From contig JAUMIR010000003.1 of assembly GCA_030847615.1 (NCBI GenBank), positions 341,944,256-342,008,255 of the forward strand: DNA of 64,000 bases, read 5' to 3'. This DNA comes from Gambelia wislizenii. Taxonomy: Eukaryota; Chordata; Lepidosauria; Squamata; Crotaphytidae. A program made the position numbers and the translations under genes. Numbering within the stretch: the stretch's first letter is position 1; the number at the start of each line of letters is the position of its first letter. Positions 52,300 through 62,717 of this stretch are shown here, in pieces. A model generated the notes under the pieces. The model worked only from the letters and a program-made list of their open reading frames with translations, was not told the origin of the DNA and ran no database searches.

Positions 52300-55117
52300 G
52301 ATTCCTAAGGCAGGAACACAGGAGAGGCTCAAGGCTCCTGCATTGAATTCAATCCTGAAGGGTGGGGAAATGAGAGAGAGCTCTGTAAGGTACTACTGGC
52401 AAGACCCTGAGGTTAAAAAAAAAAGGAGGAAGAAGGGAAAACAGGAGGCTCTGTGGTATATTAGGTAAGAACATGGACCATGCCAGGTACACTTTAGCCA
52501 GCTATTTAACTAGCTGAATACATAAATAAATGATATTAGCTCCTATGATCATCATCTTTGTGGTATGTGGATTGTACCTGTTGCTATCCCTTTTTTTTTT
52601 TTTTAAAAAAGCATTTACATAATCTTTGGCAAGGAAGAACATTGTAAAGTACACTGACTGATGTAATCTTAATCCATCTGAAAGAAAGTATGAAATCATT
52701 TTAATCATGTGTTTTATTTCCTTCTGATGCTGCAGGCTGGTGCACGCCCTATTAAAATCTACAACAGCAGAAAAGCAATTGAGGATATACTCATTTCCTT
52801 AACTTAATGTACCATTTAATGATGATTAGATTCTGTCATGGGTAGAGCAATCCTACTTTCCTTGGGTAGCGGTTAGCATGGCATGGAGGTACATTTCTGA
52901 TAGAGAGAAGCTCCGGTGTGTGCTTGCAAATTTCCAGCTGTAACTAGGGTTGATGGGGAGACCCTATTATAAGGGATATTCCTTATTTGGGAGCCAGAAA
53001 GCAGGTCCCTTTTAGAGCTAGCAGTCCCTTATTATAAGGGATGACCTTTATTTGAGGGTTGGAAGCTTTTACTTCTATATAATCTGGATAAGTTGCAAAA
53101 AAAATCCCATATTTTGGGGTGAGAGCCCTTCATAAAGACAGAAATGTACACATCTTATAATTTATGAATGTCGACAGTGTGTTAATTTGACACAGGAATA
53201 TGCGGCAAAGTGAACTGAATGCAAACTTATTAACAGCTTCTTCCTGATTGCCCACCCTGCATGTCATGAATTTTGACTGTCCCTTGTTGCTGTTTAGGAA
53301 ACCTGGCCACAGTAGCTTTAACTGCTGAAATTTCCCCCCAAAATGAGAATTGCCAGGAGAAAACCTGGAAGAAATTTTCCTGTTCTGGCTTGTTGTGTGC
53401 TGACAGGCTGCCAGCTTTGCAACAGATCTCTCATTCTGCTCCACTCCATCAATGTGCTCTGTCCAGAGGTTGAGAAAAGTTTTGCTTTTTGGAATACAAC
53501 TTCCCAGCCAGTGTGGCCAGAGGTATATGTGATCCTGGAAGTTGTAGTCCAAAAAAGGATCTTTTCCTAGTTCTACCACCAGATACCTGTAATTCTGGAC
53601 CCCAATCAGCTTGATTCTCATAATTGTGAAACCTTGTCAGATCTGAATCAGGAGATGTTCTCATTTCTTCTGAGAATTATGCCCATTCATCTCTTTGCTT
53701 ATAGTTTATATTAACTGGGAAAAGAATTGAATAGATTTAGCAAGGCAGTGGTGTTTTTGTCCTGTTTGCTTTCAAGGTATTTTCTGTTCTGTTTGCTTTC
53801 CTTCTCTTTCTCCATCTCCTTCTGTGATGCAGAGGATTTTAGGCTGGCACAAAAATCTTGTTAAGCTCAAAGGAGTTCTTTTGATTATCTGCGTGCTAAT
53901 TTATAACTGCTCCGAGGAGTTTCCAACCTCTCCCTCACCTTCCCCCCCCTCAAGCTGTGAGTGTCCTCTAAATTGAAGTAGAAAGACTGATCTCACAAGG
54001 TAAACTGGTGATGAAAAACTTCATTAGTACCTCATTTGTAATTTATGTCCGCTGAAGTAGCTGACAAAGCATCAAAACGCAAGTCACCCATTTCTCAGAA
54101 GAACAGCCTCTGAGGTCATTGAACTGGATCAATTATAACCTGGTGTAAAGCATAGCCTGTCTCTGTGTCAATTACCAGCATTTGATAACTAAAATTATGT
54201 CAAGTTCTGTTCTTCTTCAAGATGTGGCCATACATTTTAGAAAAGAAAGCATTGCAAATATACTCACAGAAAAAAAAAAAAGAATAGGTGGAGCTAATTA
54301 GTAGGGCTCATTTATTAAACTTCCATTTGACATAGCAGATAGAAGCTCAGATCCCTAAAAGCTAAGCCATGGAAAGTGGAATCTAGCTTTGCAAAATTAA
54401 GCTTATCTGCTTATCTCTTCGTTCTCCTCCTCTCAATCATTTGGAAGGTGAAAATAGCAGCTTTGCTCACCAAGGAATTATTTAACAGTGCAGCAGCTCT
54501 GGGGATGCTTATGAGTCCATTGCTATTAAATGTGACCTGGTTCTAATGGATGTGAAAGCTGCTAATTGTTAACTAAAGCCAGGGGACTTAACAGATAAAT
54601 CTGTTGTTGAAATTAATCAAATCTTCATATCTAAGTGCAGTCTTCTGCCATCTCTCAGAACTTTTCACAGTTTGGGGCATTCCAAGAAATATGAATTAAG
54701 TTTCATAACATATTAATGCCAAAAAAAACCCCAAAAAACCTCCTGTGAAAAGTCTTGTTTAATTTGTATTCAGGTTGCATTGTTTTAGGGCATGACAACC
54801 TGTAGGAACCATTTCCAGGACTGAAATGGGAATGTATCATGTAGGAAGAGTAGGAGCATCCCCAGTCTTCTGCCATTTTCAGATGCACATGTGTTTTGTT
54901 TATAGGCTGTTTTACAAGAGGAGAGGCATAGGGAACATAGGAACATGCACTGGTCTGTTGAGATCAGTATTGTCTACTCAGTGACACCAATTCTCCCAGA
55001 ACCCCCCAATCAACATGAACACTGTAGTTAAAAAAAAAAAAAGTATCCTTTTCAAGCCCTGTGTCTATTCTTACAGTAGTTCTCCATGATCTTAGGCTAA
55101 CGTTTTTTGTGTTTTTT
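52300..55117. other. Least repetitive stretch; candidate conserved non-coding DNA
   Basis: Apart from a hAT-like foldback remnant at 53465-53570 ('ggaatacaacttcccagccagtgtggcc'), I find no elements. 53860-54660 is AT-rich, not low-complexity, with many TAATT/ATTAA words of homeodomain type (for example 'gctaattgttaactaaag'). Nothing codes. The function is unknown. Confidence 0.35.
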
Positions 55118-55558
55118 CCCCCAGGCTGTAAGGCTGTGTTCTGGAAGAGTTTATTCCTAACATTTCACCTGCATCTGTGGCTGGCATCTTCAGAGGATGG
55201 TGACATGGGTGTGTGTGTGCAGGGTTTATATAATGTGAGTCCCTGTTGGAGAAGATATGTACCTTTTGTATTTGGATGGCTAGTTCCTGGGGGGAGATAT
55301 GCAAGGGGGATTAGTGTCTGTTAGGCGAATGGTCCATTGTCTGCTGGAAATCCCCCTGTCCCTGGTGGAGTTCATTTGCATGTGTTGAGTTTTGCTTTTG
55401 GTGTTTTTCAGGACTGGTAGCCAAATTTTGTTTACTTTTAGGGTTTCTTCTTTCCTGTTGAAGTTGTCCAGGTGTTTGTGGATTTCAATAGCTTCCCTGT
55501 GCATTCTGATATGGTAGTTGTTGGCCTGGTCCAGAATTTCGGTGTTTTCAAATAACAA
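55118..55558 (-). mobile_element. Penelope-like element 3' part, left (inverted) copy
   Basis: Read on -, the C-terminal endonuclease remnant is followed by a non-coding tail (55118-55330) with CTGAAGATGCCAGCCACAG and 'aactcttccagaacac'. It faces a second copy starting at 55556. Confidence 0.65.
55400..55558 (-). pseudogene. Penelope-like endonuclease C-terminus
   Basis: One - frame reads FENTEILDQANNYHIRMHRE, then AIEIHKHLDNFNRKEE and KVNKIWLPVL. Penelope-like elements end in a GIY-YIG endonuclease whose C-terminal part has this pattern: an aspartate/asparagine-rich start, then R-x-x-REAIEI, a short basic spacer and N-x-x-W. The catalytic GIY-YIG segment itself is not in the window, so the piece is 5'-truncated. 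An open frame runs 55280-55594, but only this part looks like family sequence. Inactive fragment. Confidence 0.6.
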
Positions 55559-55905
55559 AATTTGGCTACCAGTCCTGAAAAACATCAAAATCAAAACTCA
55601 ACACGTGCAATGAACTCCAACCAGGGACAGGGGGATTCCCAGCAGACAATGGACCATTAGCTAAATAGACACTAATCCTCCTTGCATATCTCTCCCCAGG
55701 AACTAGCCATCCTAATACACAAAGGTAAATATCTTCTCTAACAGGGACTCACATTATATAACTCCCCCCATGCCACCATTCTCTGAAGATGCCAACCACA
55801 GATGCAGGCAAAATGTCAGGAATAAACTCTTCCAGAACATGGTCTCACAGCCCAGAAAAAAACCACAAAAATCCTATGGATGCCGGCCATGAAAGCCTTA
55901 GGCTA
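55556..55905 (+). mobile_element. Penelope-like element 3' part, right copy
   Basis: Begins AAAATTTGGCTACCAGTCCT, continues with the same tail as the left copy (in opposite orientation) and ends near 'ccacaaaaatccta'. About 85-90% similar to the left copy by eye. Confidence 0.65.
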
Positions 55906-56330
55906 AAGTCTTTTACACCATATGATCCTTGACTTTAAACACGCACACTTACACACACACCCCTCTTGATATTCCAGGAGCTGAGTGTGGCTCATAGTTA
56001 TAGTGGTTAGCAAGCCAGACGAAGGAGATCCAAGTTCTTTGGACCTAAAACTGTATTTAGTTCAGTCACTGATGTTAGAGGTTGTCTATGATGCTTTTTT
56101 GATTGTATTTTTATTGGCAAATGATCAAAATAAAGTGTTTGTCTATTTAGTTCAGCAATAATGGATTTTTCAGGTATATCAAGAAACCGTTTATGCCTCT
56201 TTAGAAAGAAACTGTCTACTTGAACGAAATGTTGACACCATAATACAGATAATGCTTCCCTGTGATTTATGGTATGTTCAGTGGCTATTCCTTTTTGGCT
56301 GGATGTATTTATAAGGTATTAATTTTGTAC
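55906..56330. other. Unassigned, no gene seen
   Basis: AT-rich, no elements recognised. Confidence 0.4.
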
Positions 56331-56332
56331 TA

Positions 56333-56709
56333 TAGTTGACCTTCTAAATATCCACTGATTTGGTATCCATGGATTCCACCATCCACAGCTTGAAAATATT
56401 CCCCCCAAAAACAATTCCAAGAAGCAAACCTTGATTTTGCCATTTTAGAAAGGGGAGACCATTTTACTGTGCCATCACTCAAGGAGACCTTCTGCTGTGC
56501 TTTCTGCAACCGGACTTGTTTATCTTGGATTGGCCTTTTTAGTCATCAGCGCGTTTGCAGAAAGCGCGGGATAAGTCCTTTCTGAATCTTTGTTTGCGAA
56601 GAAAAGCCAGAGAGAGAGAGTATTAATGGGGCTTGAGCATTCATGGATTTTGGTATCCATGGGGGACATGGAACCAAACCCCAGCAGATACCAAGGGCCC
56701 ACTGGACTG
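56333..56709. mobile_element. TA-flanked MITE, family T1, interrupted
   Basis: 'tagttgaccttctaaatatcc' and 'gataccaagggcccactg' are the two T1 ends; the interior matches the other copies up to GCCAT (56471-56475) and resumes at TATTAATGGGG (56621). Confidence 0.8.
56476..56620 (+). mobile_element. LINE 3' tail with C2HC finger and (GA)n, inside a MITE
   Basis: Encodes CAFCNRTCLSWIGLFSHQ...C (C-x2-C-x12-H-x3-C) and a stop, and ends in GAGAGAGAGAG. Against other T1 copies the insertion removed about two bases of target and made no visible duplication. Confidence 0.75.
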
Positions 56710-56712
56710 TAC

Positions 56713-56736
56713 ATAAATAAATAAATAAATAAATAT
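56713..56736. repeat. (AAAT)n microsatellite
   Basis: Six tetranucleotide units right after the T1 MITE. Confidence 0.95.
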
Positions 56737-56945
56737 TTGGCTTTTGTAGATATACATGGTCTTTTAAATTATATCCCTGTGATGTGGAATTTAAGGGATG
56801 ATCAACGTGGTTGAAACTTGCATGCTCTTACTGTTGCTGAAAGACATTCCAAGGTTGAAAAGAAAAACATTTGCCATGTATTGTTCCTACTGCTTTAGCT
56901 ACTCATGAACATATGTTTTACAGACTTTGCCTTCAAGAAAGTATA

Positions 56946-57390
56946 TAGAATCGTAGAATCATAGAATCATAGAACTGTAGAGTTGGAAGAGACCACAAGG
57001 GCCATCCAGTCCAACCCCCTGCAACGCAGGAAATCACAACTCAAAGCATCCCTGACAGATGGCCATCCAGCCTCTGTTTAAAGACCTCCAAGGAAGGAGA
57101 CCCCACCCCGCTCCGAAGGGGTGTGTTCCACTGCTGAACAGCTCTTACTGTCAGAAAGTTCCTCCTAATGTTGAGGTGGAATCTCTGTTCCTGGAGCTTG
57201 CATCCATTGCTCTGTGTTCTAGTCTCTGGAGCAGCAGAAAACAAGCTTGCTCCATCCTCAATGTGACACTCCTTCAAATATTTAAACAGGGCTATCATAT
57301 TGCCCCTTAATCATCTTTTTTCCAGGCTAAACATGCCTAGTTCCCTAAGTCTTTCCTCATAAGGCATGGTTTCCAGACCTTTCACCATTG
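56946..57390 (-). mobile_element. CR1 3' tail
   Basis: On -, the CR1 C-terminal block (MIALFKYLKECH to VFKQRLDGHLSGML) and ATTCTATGATTCTATGATTC at the 3' end. 5'-truncated in the KMVKGLE region near 57390. Confidence 0.93.
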
Positions 57391-57809
57391 TCTTAGCTGT
57401 ATTTTCTTTCAACTCAAATTGTGAATCATCTTGGGTCCCCATGCACTCCAACAATCAGAGAGGAACATGGGGATACATATGACCAAGCAACATCATCATA
57501 TAGGGAAGATGGCAAAAGTTATTAATGAGGCTAGGAACAGCTGCAACAGTTTGCTTTTGCCTGAGCCTACTGGGAAGGACAGATTCTGCCCCCACTCCCC
57601 CTGCTGGGTTGAGAGCAAACTATTTCTGCATTTTGAACTCAGTTTGCACAAACTGAAGAAAGCTGAGGACAAAAGGGAAAAGTGAGAGAAGGATAGGGAA
57701 ACAGGGATATTTTAAAGACAGCTGGACAAGTGGGGTGACAGAAGATTAATTGGGACTGTCCCTGTCACATCAGGATAGTTGGCTCTCACATTGGAAGAAA
57801 GGCAGGGTA
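57391..57809. other. Unassigned, no gene seen
   Basis: An 84-codon frame (57431-57685) shows no motif. Confidence 0.4.
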
Positions 57810-58085
57810 TAAATTAAGGCTGGCATCCTATTAGTCAGTCACAATGTTGTAAGTTCAACTTAAGACCTTGTAACTGTTTCCTATTCACATTTATGACCAT
57901 GGCACCATTGCCACAATCGTAAATGCCCCTGAAACCCACCTTAAAATCCACCCAGCTACACTAAGAAACAATTTGGCAGTGCTGGCAAGCAGGGCACTGA
58001 AGGATGACCTGTCCAGTCCCCTCCATCCAGCGAGATGCATATAGTGAGGAATTGCAACAGAACTGAGCAGGGGTCCTTGCTTCTG
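57810..58085 (+). repeat. Dispersed repeat X, copy 2
   Basis: Same block order as 28903-29135, with about 50 extra bases in the middle ('cctgaaacccaccttaaaatccacccagc'). Confidence 0.65.
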
Positions 58086-58259
58086 TTTTGGGGTCAGATA
58101 TAGAGATGCAGCAAAGCCACAAAAGCATGGCTACATGACTGCTGCTGGACCTCAGCCTAAATACATTATTTATTTTTCTTTTTAAGGAGATTATAAGACT
58201 AGTATCTAAATACACTGTAAATCCGCAATGAAGGTAGCAGGAACATTGTGGCATTATAA

Positions 58260-58842
58260 CACTTATTATCACATGTAGCTGTAATCACGTGAAAGAAACG
58301 CCATGGAATTATCGTACTATGACCACTAGCACTTTAAGCATGGGAGTTTATTTCTGTGATCTGGCATGGGTAAGATTTCAGCAGTTTTCCCGAGAAGACG
58401 TGAGCGTGCTTAAAACTAAAAAAAACAAAAACAAAACCCAAACCCCTTAATTAACAAAGTAAATTAACACACAAGCACTGAAACAAACATAAAAATGTGC
58501 AAACTAAAGGGGACAGTTCATAAAAAGGGTGTCCTGTGCTTCATTTTCATGTTCTTACCTGGAGGTTTTTTTTCTAGGAACAGCGAGGTGGGGGGAAAGA
58601 GGACCACCCATTCATGATGTAGTCTCTTGATTACAATGGGATGTGGTTTCATACACCATCAATAGCACGAAAAATGTGCTATTGATGACCTATTGATGGC
58701 TCGTGAATTGTGAATGATGCCTTTGTTTGTGGCTGGAGAATGGTATAAGAACGCGAAGACGATGTTGTCGTGTGATAACAGGGCCCATTTGCCCTGCCCT
58801 GATGCTGTAATCCCATGATTTTTGCTGTGTCTGATAATGTCC
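58260..58842. mobile_element. Terminal motif family 1 MITE (left end diverged)
   Basis: Right end (other strand) GGACATTATCAGACAC with TAA after it; the left end CACTTATTATCACATG with TAA before it is decayed. The inner block 58415-58570 (ACACAAGCACTGAAACAAAC, 'gttcataaaaagggtgtcc', 'cttacctgg') is shared with 19.8, 24.2 and 61.4 kb. Confidence 0.55.
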
Positions 58843-58845
58843 TAA

Positions 58846-59587
58846 GATTTACTAAGAAAGAAGCATTTCCCCAGGGGCACTCTTTTCTTACCATCAGGTG
58901 ATGCTGCTCCCATGACAACGCTACACTCAAAGCAGAAGCCACCCTTGGCAGAATTTCCTCTTTGGTTAAACTCCGAAAAGAACAGAAAGTGCCCCTGGGC
59001 ACAGATTTAGCACCTCTGCAGCCTGTGAATCAGGGCAATCAGGGAGAATCCAGCAAACAATTGCAAGAAATCCTCTAAATGGATTCCAAAAGTGGCAAAA
59101 GTGAAGGAAGGAAATTTCACGAGGGACTTTGACAGCAAGGGAGGATTTGGAGAGGCAATGAAAATGATAAGAGGTGGGGAGTATCATGGTAGGCTGAAAC
59201 AAAAAAGAATTTTCAGTGTCTGGAAACTTATCCAAAGCCTGAGCATGGTGTCCAAGAATTTACTGGTTTGGGGAGAGCTGGGAGGGTGTTATCAGAAACT
59301 TTTCTTATACTTGTAGCAATCTGGCTGATTTCAAGTTGATTTTTACAAGGGACAGTTGTAATAAGGTTACTCAGAGTACTTACCTGATAAATCATCTGCT
59401 ATTTAATAGACTGAGTAATTTTAAAAAGGCATGCGCATACTTAGTTAAAGATAGATATTATGTTGGTACTGGTGTGTTACTATAATAGAGAGTAAGACTC
59501 ATTAAACGTGGTATTACATTGTAAGTTAAATTGCAATCTTGCAATTCAGGTGTAATTTTTGTTTTGGAGGGAAAACACTGCTATTGA

Positions 59588-59590
<3 letters not shown>
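58846..59590. other. Unassigned, no gene seen
   Basis: Frames of 74-107 codons without motifs; no elements. Confidence 0.4.
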
Positions 59591-59627
<37 letters not shown>

Positions 59628-59635
59628 TACATATA
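59591..59635. repeat. (AT)n then (AC)n/(AT)n microsatellite
   Basis: Alternating AT run of about 28 bases followed by ACACACATACATAT. Confidence 0.95.
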
Positions 59636-59889
59636 CAGTAGGACCCCTGTATCTGCTGATTCATTATCCACTGAGTCAATTATCCATGGTTGCAGTTTCA
59701 GCACAGATACCATAGAGTCTTCCTGGAAAATGTGTCCTCTCTAGCCATTTTCTAGGCCCTCCAAGGCAACTCTATGGTATTTTAAACCAGAAGTCCCATT
59801 ATTTTCAATGGTGTTCACTTCTATCCGCAGATTTCATTATCCACAGTGGGGCCCGGAACACATCCCCCGAGGATATGGGGGTCCTACTG
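59636..59889. mobile_element. TA-flanked MITE, family T2
   Basis: Ends CAGTAGGACCCCTGTATC and (other strand) CAGTAGGACCCCCATATCC; TA on both sides. Interior as in 33.9 kb. Inserted at the edge of the AT microsatellite. Confidence 0.87.
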
Positions 59890-59899
59890 TATTTACAAT

Positions 59900-60535
59900 A
59901 CATCTAGAAGAGACCATATAACACCGATCAGGTACATCTAGAAGAGACCATATAACACCAATCTTAAGATCACTCCACTGGCTGCCCATTAGTTTCTGGG
60001 CCCAGTACAAGGTGTTGGTTATCATCTTTAAAGCCCTAAATGGCTTGGGTCCAACCTATCTTCAGGACTGCCTCCCTCCATATAATCCTCCCTGTGCACT
60101 CAGGTCCTCTGGGAGGAATTTGTTACAACCTTTAAAAACTAGGTTTTTTTCAACCTCCCGGAGGGCCTTTTCGGCTATTGCTCCCAGATTATAGAATGGC
60201 CTGCCGGATGAGATCCGTCATATTACCACCCTAAATAGCTTTTAAAAAGCTCTTAAGACGGATCTCTTCTGGCAGGACTTTCCTGAATAGATACCCAGCC
60301 ATCAAAAAAAGGAAATCTAGCTTGTCCCAATCTCTCCACGGCCACTGTCCATTGTTTATTTTTATTTTTTATTTTTTGTATTTTTAAAGTATGTTTTAAA
60401 TTCTTAAGTTATTTAATTGTATTTTAAGGGGGGGTTGAGGGTTTGGATGTATATTTTAATTGTTGTAAGCTGTCCTGATTGTGTTTTGTAGAGGGGCGGG
60501 ATATAAATAAAATTTTATTATTTATTATTATTAAA
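59900..60535 (+). mobile_element. L2-like LINE 3' end
   Basis: Starts with a 34-bp tandem duplication (units at 59900 and 59934), then the coding end, a 3' UTR, and the tail GGGCGGGATATAAATAAAAT followed by TTATTATTATTATTA. Confidence 0.85.
59960..60285 (+). pseudogene. L2-like ORF2, last ~105 codons
   Basis: The frame reads LHWLPISFWAQYKVLVIIFK, then LGPTYLQDCLPPYNP, RAFSAIAPRLWNGLPDEIR and, after an in-frame stop near 60240, KALKTDLFWQDFPE. This is the standard end of L2 ORF2 proteins, beyond the polymerase domain. No start exists because of 5' truncation. The stop in the TLNSF/KALK region shows decay. A second L2-like element at 23.1-25.0 kb is from a different subfamily by sequence. Confidence 0.83.
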
Positions 60536-60925
60536 GATTGCTGACCCCTGGTATATACAATGGCATTCAAGTGAGCAGAACACTGTAAGCCATAAGATTG
60601 AACTAAATATTTTCATAATCAAAGCTGATATTATCCATCATGCTTCCAGTTTATGGCATCATACAGTTTTTTCAGCTGTAATTTTAGACCGGGTATATTT
60701 CAGGGCAGTCAGAGGTCACAATGACCTGAGACATGTCTTCCATATAAGGCTATGAAAGCTTAAGTTAGCATTATGTGGAAAACCCCTAGAGTTAACAATC
60801 CAGCCATTAAGGGGCACAGTATATGCTAATCTGTCTCTCCAGCCCTGAGCATCTTGCACTATAATTTTATCATGCAAGTAAGTGACCATTTCCCCTGGCA
60901 TACTTCTCCTCACATACTGTCCAAC
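60536..60925. other. Unassigned; may be 5' part of the LTR-like copy B
   Basis: No gene; 60760-60910 could extend the LTR-like element but copy A offers no clear match here. Confidence 0.35.
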
Positions 60926-61139
60926 CCCACAGGGTTGTCACAAAACCATCAATACTTTAGCATTCCATAAGTAAAGCAATCAGTTGAGTTTCAGATTCCT
61001 TTGTTTCCCCCTTGGGAAAGCCATCTAGCTATTGTTATAGCCAAAACACACCTTCAAGGCATAAAATGAGTTATAAATACTACACCCCCAACCATGCCAA
61101 AGTGCGTGCTGCAGAAGGACCCAGCCACTCTCTTTCTTA

Positions 61140-61761
61140 GGAGATTTTCACACAGGGCCAAAATGTCCCGTTACTGTCCCACCACCTCCTCTCCCGTTCC
61201 TGCCACGGAATAACGTAAATCTTTCACACACTTACCTTAATTCCACATCAGGAATGGGCTCCCCCTCCCCTCGCTGGCCAGCCGTAAATGCAGCTGTCGT
61301 AAGGCTGCTTTTACGACCAGCCATCTGAAACGTTATCACGTTATCACGTGATAACGGCCGGGTGGTAAATTTAAAAAATAAAACTCCCCCAAACATAAAA
61401 TCAGTTCACCAAGCACAAAAACACACTTTAAACCACATAATCAAAACAGGGAGGGTAAAATAAAGGGTGCTACTTACCTGGATGTCCAGATAGTACCAGG
61501 ATGTGCTCAGAACAGACCTCCCCTCCGCGGCTGTCATTTCGGAACAGGAACAGGGCTCCTGTTCGCACACCCGTGATTGCGTGATAACAATGGAATGGGA
61601 GGTCTATTCACGATGAAAAATCATGATTACATTGTTCCAGAACAGTTGCAGGAGCAGGATGGATGCAGGACAGAACGGGGTCAACGTCTTCCGAAAGGGA
61701 AAACCTTTCCCAACCCTGTTCTGTTCCTGCCATGGGATATATAGCCTGTGTGAAAATCTCC
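61140..61761. mobile_element. Terminal motif family 1 MITE, 622 bp, TTA duplication
   Basis: Ends GGAGATTTTCACACAGG on both strands; TTA at 61137-61139 and 61762-61764. The inner block 61375-61500 has ACCAAGCACAAAAACACACT and 'gctacttacctggatgtcc', the reverse of the CCAGGTAAGT block of the 15.7 kb copy. Confidence 0.85.
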
Positions 61762-62061
61762 TTAGTGTGCCACGGATCGGGAGTCAGCTGTGCCTCCCTT
61801 AGAAGCCTGTCTGAGTTTCTTTGCTACATGGAACTCTTTTTCTCCAAGATTGGTAACTATCACCCACTTCGCAGACTTCTCTCTCTCCAACCCCCCCTGC
61901 TTTATCTTCTAATAGCCTTGTATGGTTTGTAAGAGTGCATATTCTTGTGTGTTAATCTATATTATTCCAAAAAAATACTTTATTTTATTTCAACTGGGAC
62001 ACTCTACAGTTAGTACTGGTATACATAGGTGAAAAACGATACAAGGACTCCCTGAAACAAC

Positions 62062-62384
62062 GGGGATTTTCAGACGATCCTTGCCGCGCAAGTATTGTCC
62101 AGGACAGTTTCGTCACAGCAGCGTGGCAGGGGGGTCAATTTCCGATGACGCCATCGCTGCTGCGAGATTGTTGTTCCCTCTTGCCCTAAGGCTTGGAGCC
62201 TGCCACGCTATATTAAAATCTTGGCGAATATAGCACGGCAGGTTCCAAGCCTTAGCGCAAGAGGGAACGACGATATCGTAGCAGCGACGGCATCGTCCAA
62301 AATCAACCCTCTGCTGCACTGCTGCGACGAAACTGTCCCAGACGATCCTCACAGTCGCTGCGCAAGGATCGTCTAAAAATCTCC
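62062..62384. mobile_element. Palindromic foldback element (terminal motif family 1)
   Basis: Ends GGGGATTTTCAGACGATCC and (other strand) GGAGATTTTTAGACGATCC. Long arms pair (for example GCAGGTTCCAAGCCTTA with TAAGGCTTGGAGCCTGC), with a centre near 62215. Flanks AAC and ATC are a 2/3 match. It resembles the 15.2 kb palindrome in design, not in inner sequence. Confidence 0.75.
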
Positions 62385-62655
62385 ATCATCTCAGGCTCGG
62401 CCAAATTGATCACCAACAATGGTCCGCCCTGGCCTCACATTGGGAGGCATGGAGACGCACTATCCACAATGCTGCAGCCTTATTTGAGAACTCACATTGA
62501 ACAAGTCTTGAAGAGAAACGACAACGCTGAAAGAATCACAACCCAGAAACATTACCCAAGGAGACCTTCTGCTGTGCTTTCTGCAACCGAACTTGCTTAT
62601 CTCGGATTGGCCTTTTCAGTCATCAGCGCGCTTGCAGAAAGCGTGGGATGAGTCC
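62385..62655 (+). pseudogene. LINE ORF2 C-terminus with C2HC zinc finger
   Basis: One phase reads RLGQIDHQQWSALASHWEAW then IHNAAALFEN up to a stop. Another phase, farther on, reads CAFCNRTCLSRIGLFSHQ and then RACRKRG before TGA. Together these are the typical end of many LINE ORF2 proteins: a W-x-x-L...AA-x-x-FE helix block followed by a C-x2-C-x12-H-x3-C finger. At least one frameshift separates them. An 81-codon frame (62406-62651) covers the region in a third, misleading phase in part. Clade not determined; the GA-rich 3' end may help. Confidence 0.65.
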
Positions 62656-62683
62656 TTCCTGAAACTTCGTTTGCAAAGAAAAG

Positions 62684-62717
<34 letters not shown>

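Larger units (their letters stand above)
62036..62713 (+). mobile_element. LINE 3' fragment with C2HC finger, (GA)n end and 9-bp duplication
   Basis: AGGTGAAAA occurs at 62027-62035 and 62714-62722. The insert starts ACGATACAAGGACTCCC, is broken by the foldback 62062-62384, resumes with coding-like sequence and ends in (GA)n. This is the longest of three copies. Confidence 0.72.

Noticed and set aside
59591..59635. AT-rich origin or matrix attachment signal
   Set aside because: A plain microsatellite; nothing else supports a function.
62406..62651. 81-codon frame taken as a protein
   Set aside because: It joins two phases of a decayed LINE; the zinc finger is read in a different phase.
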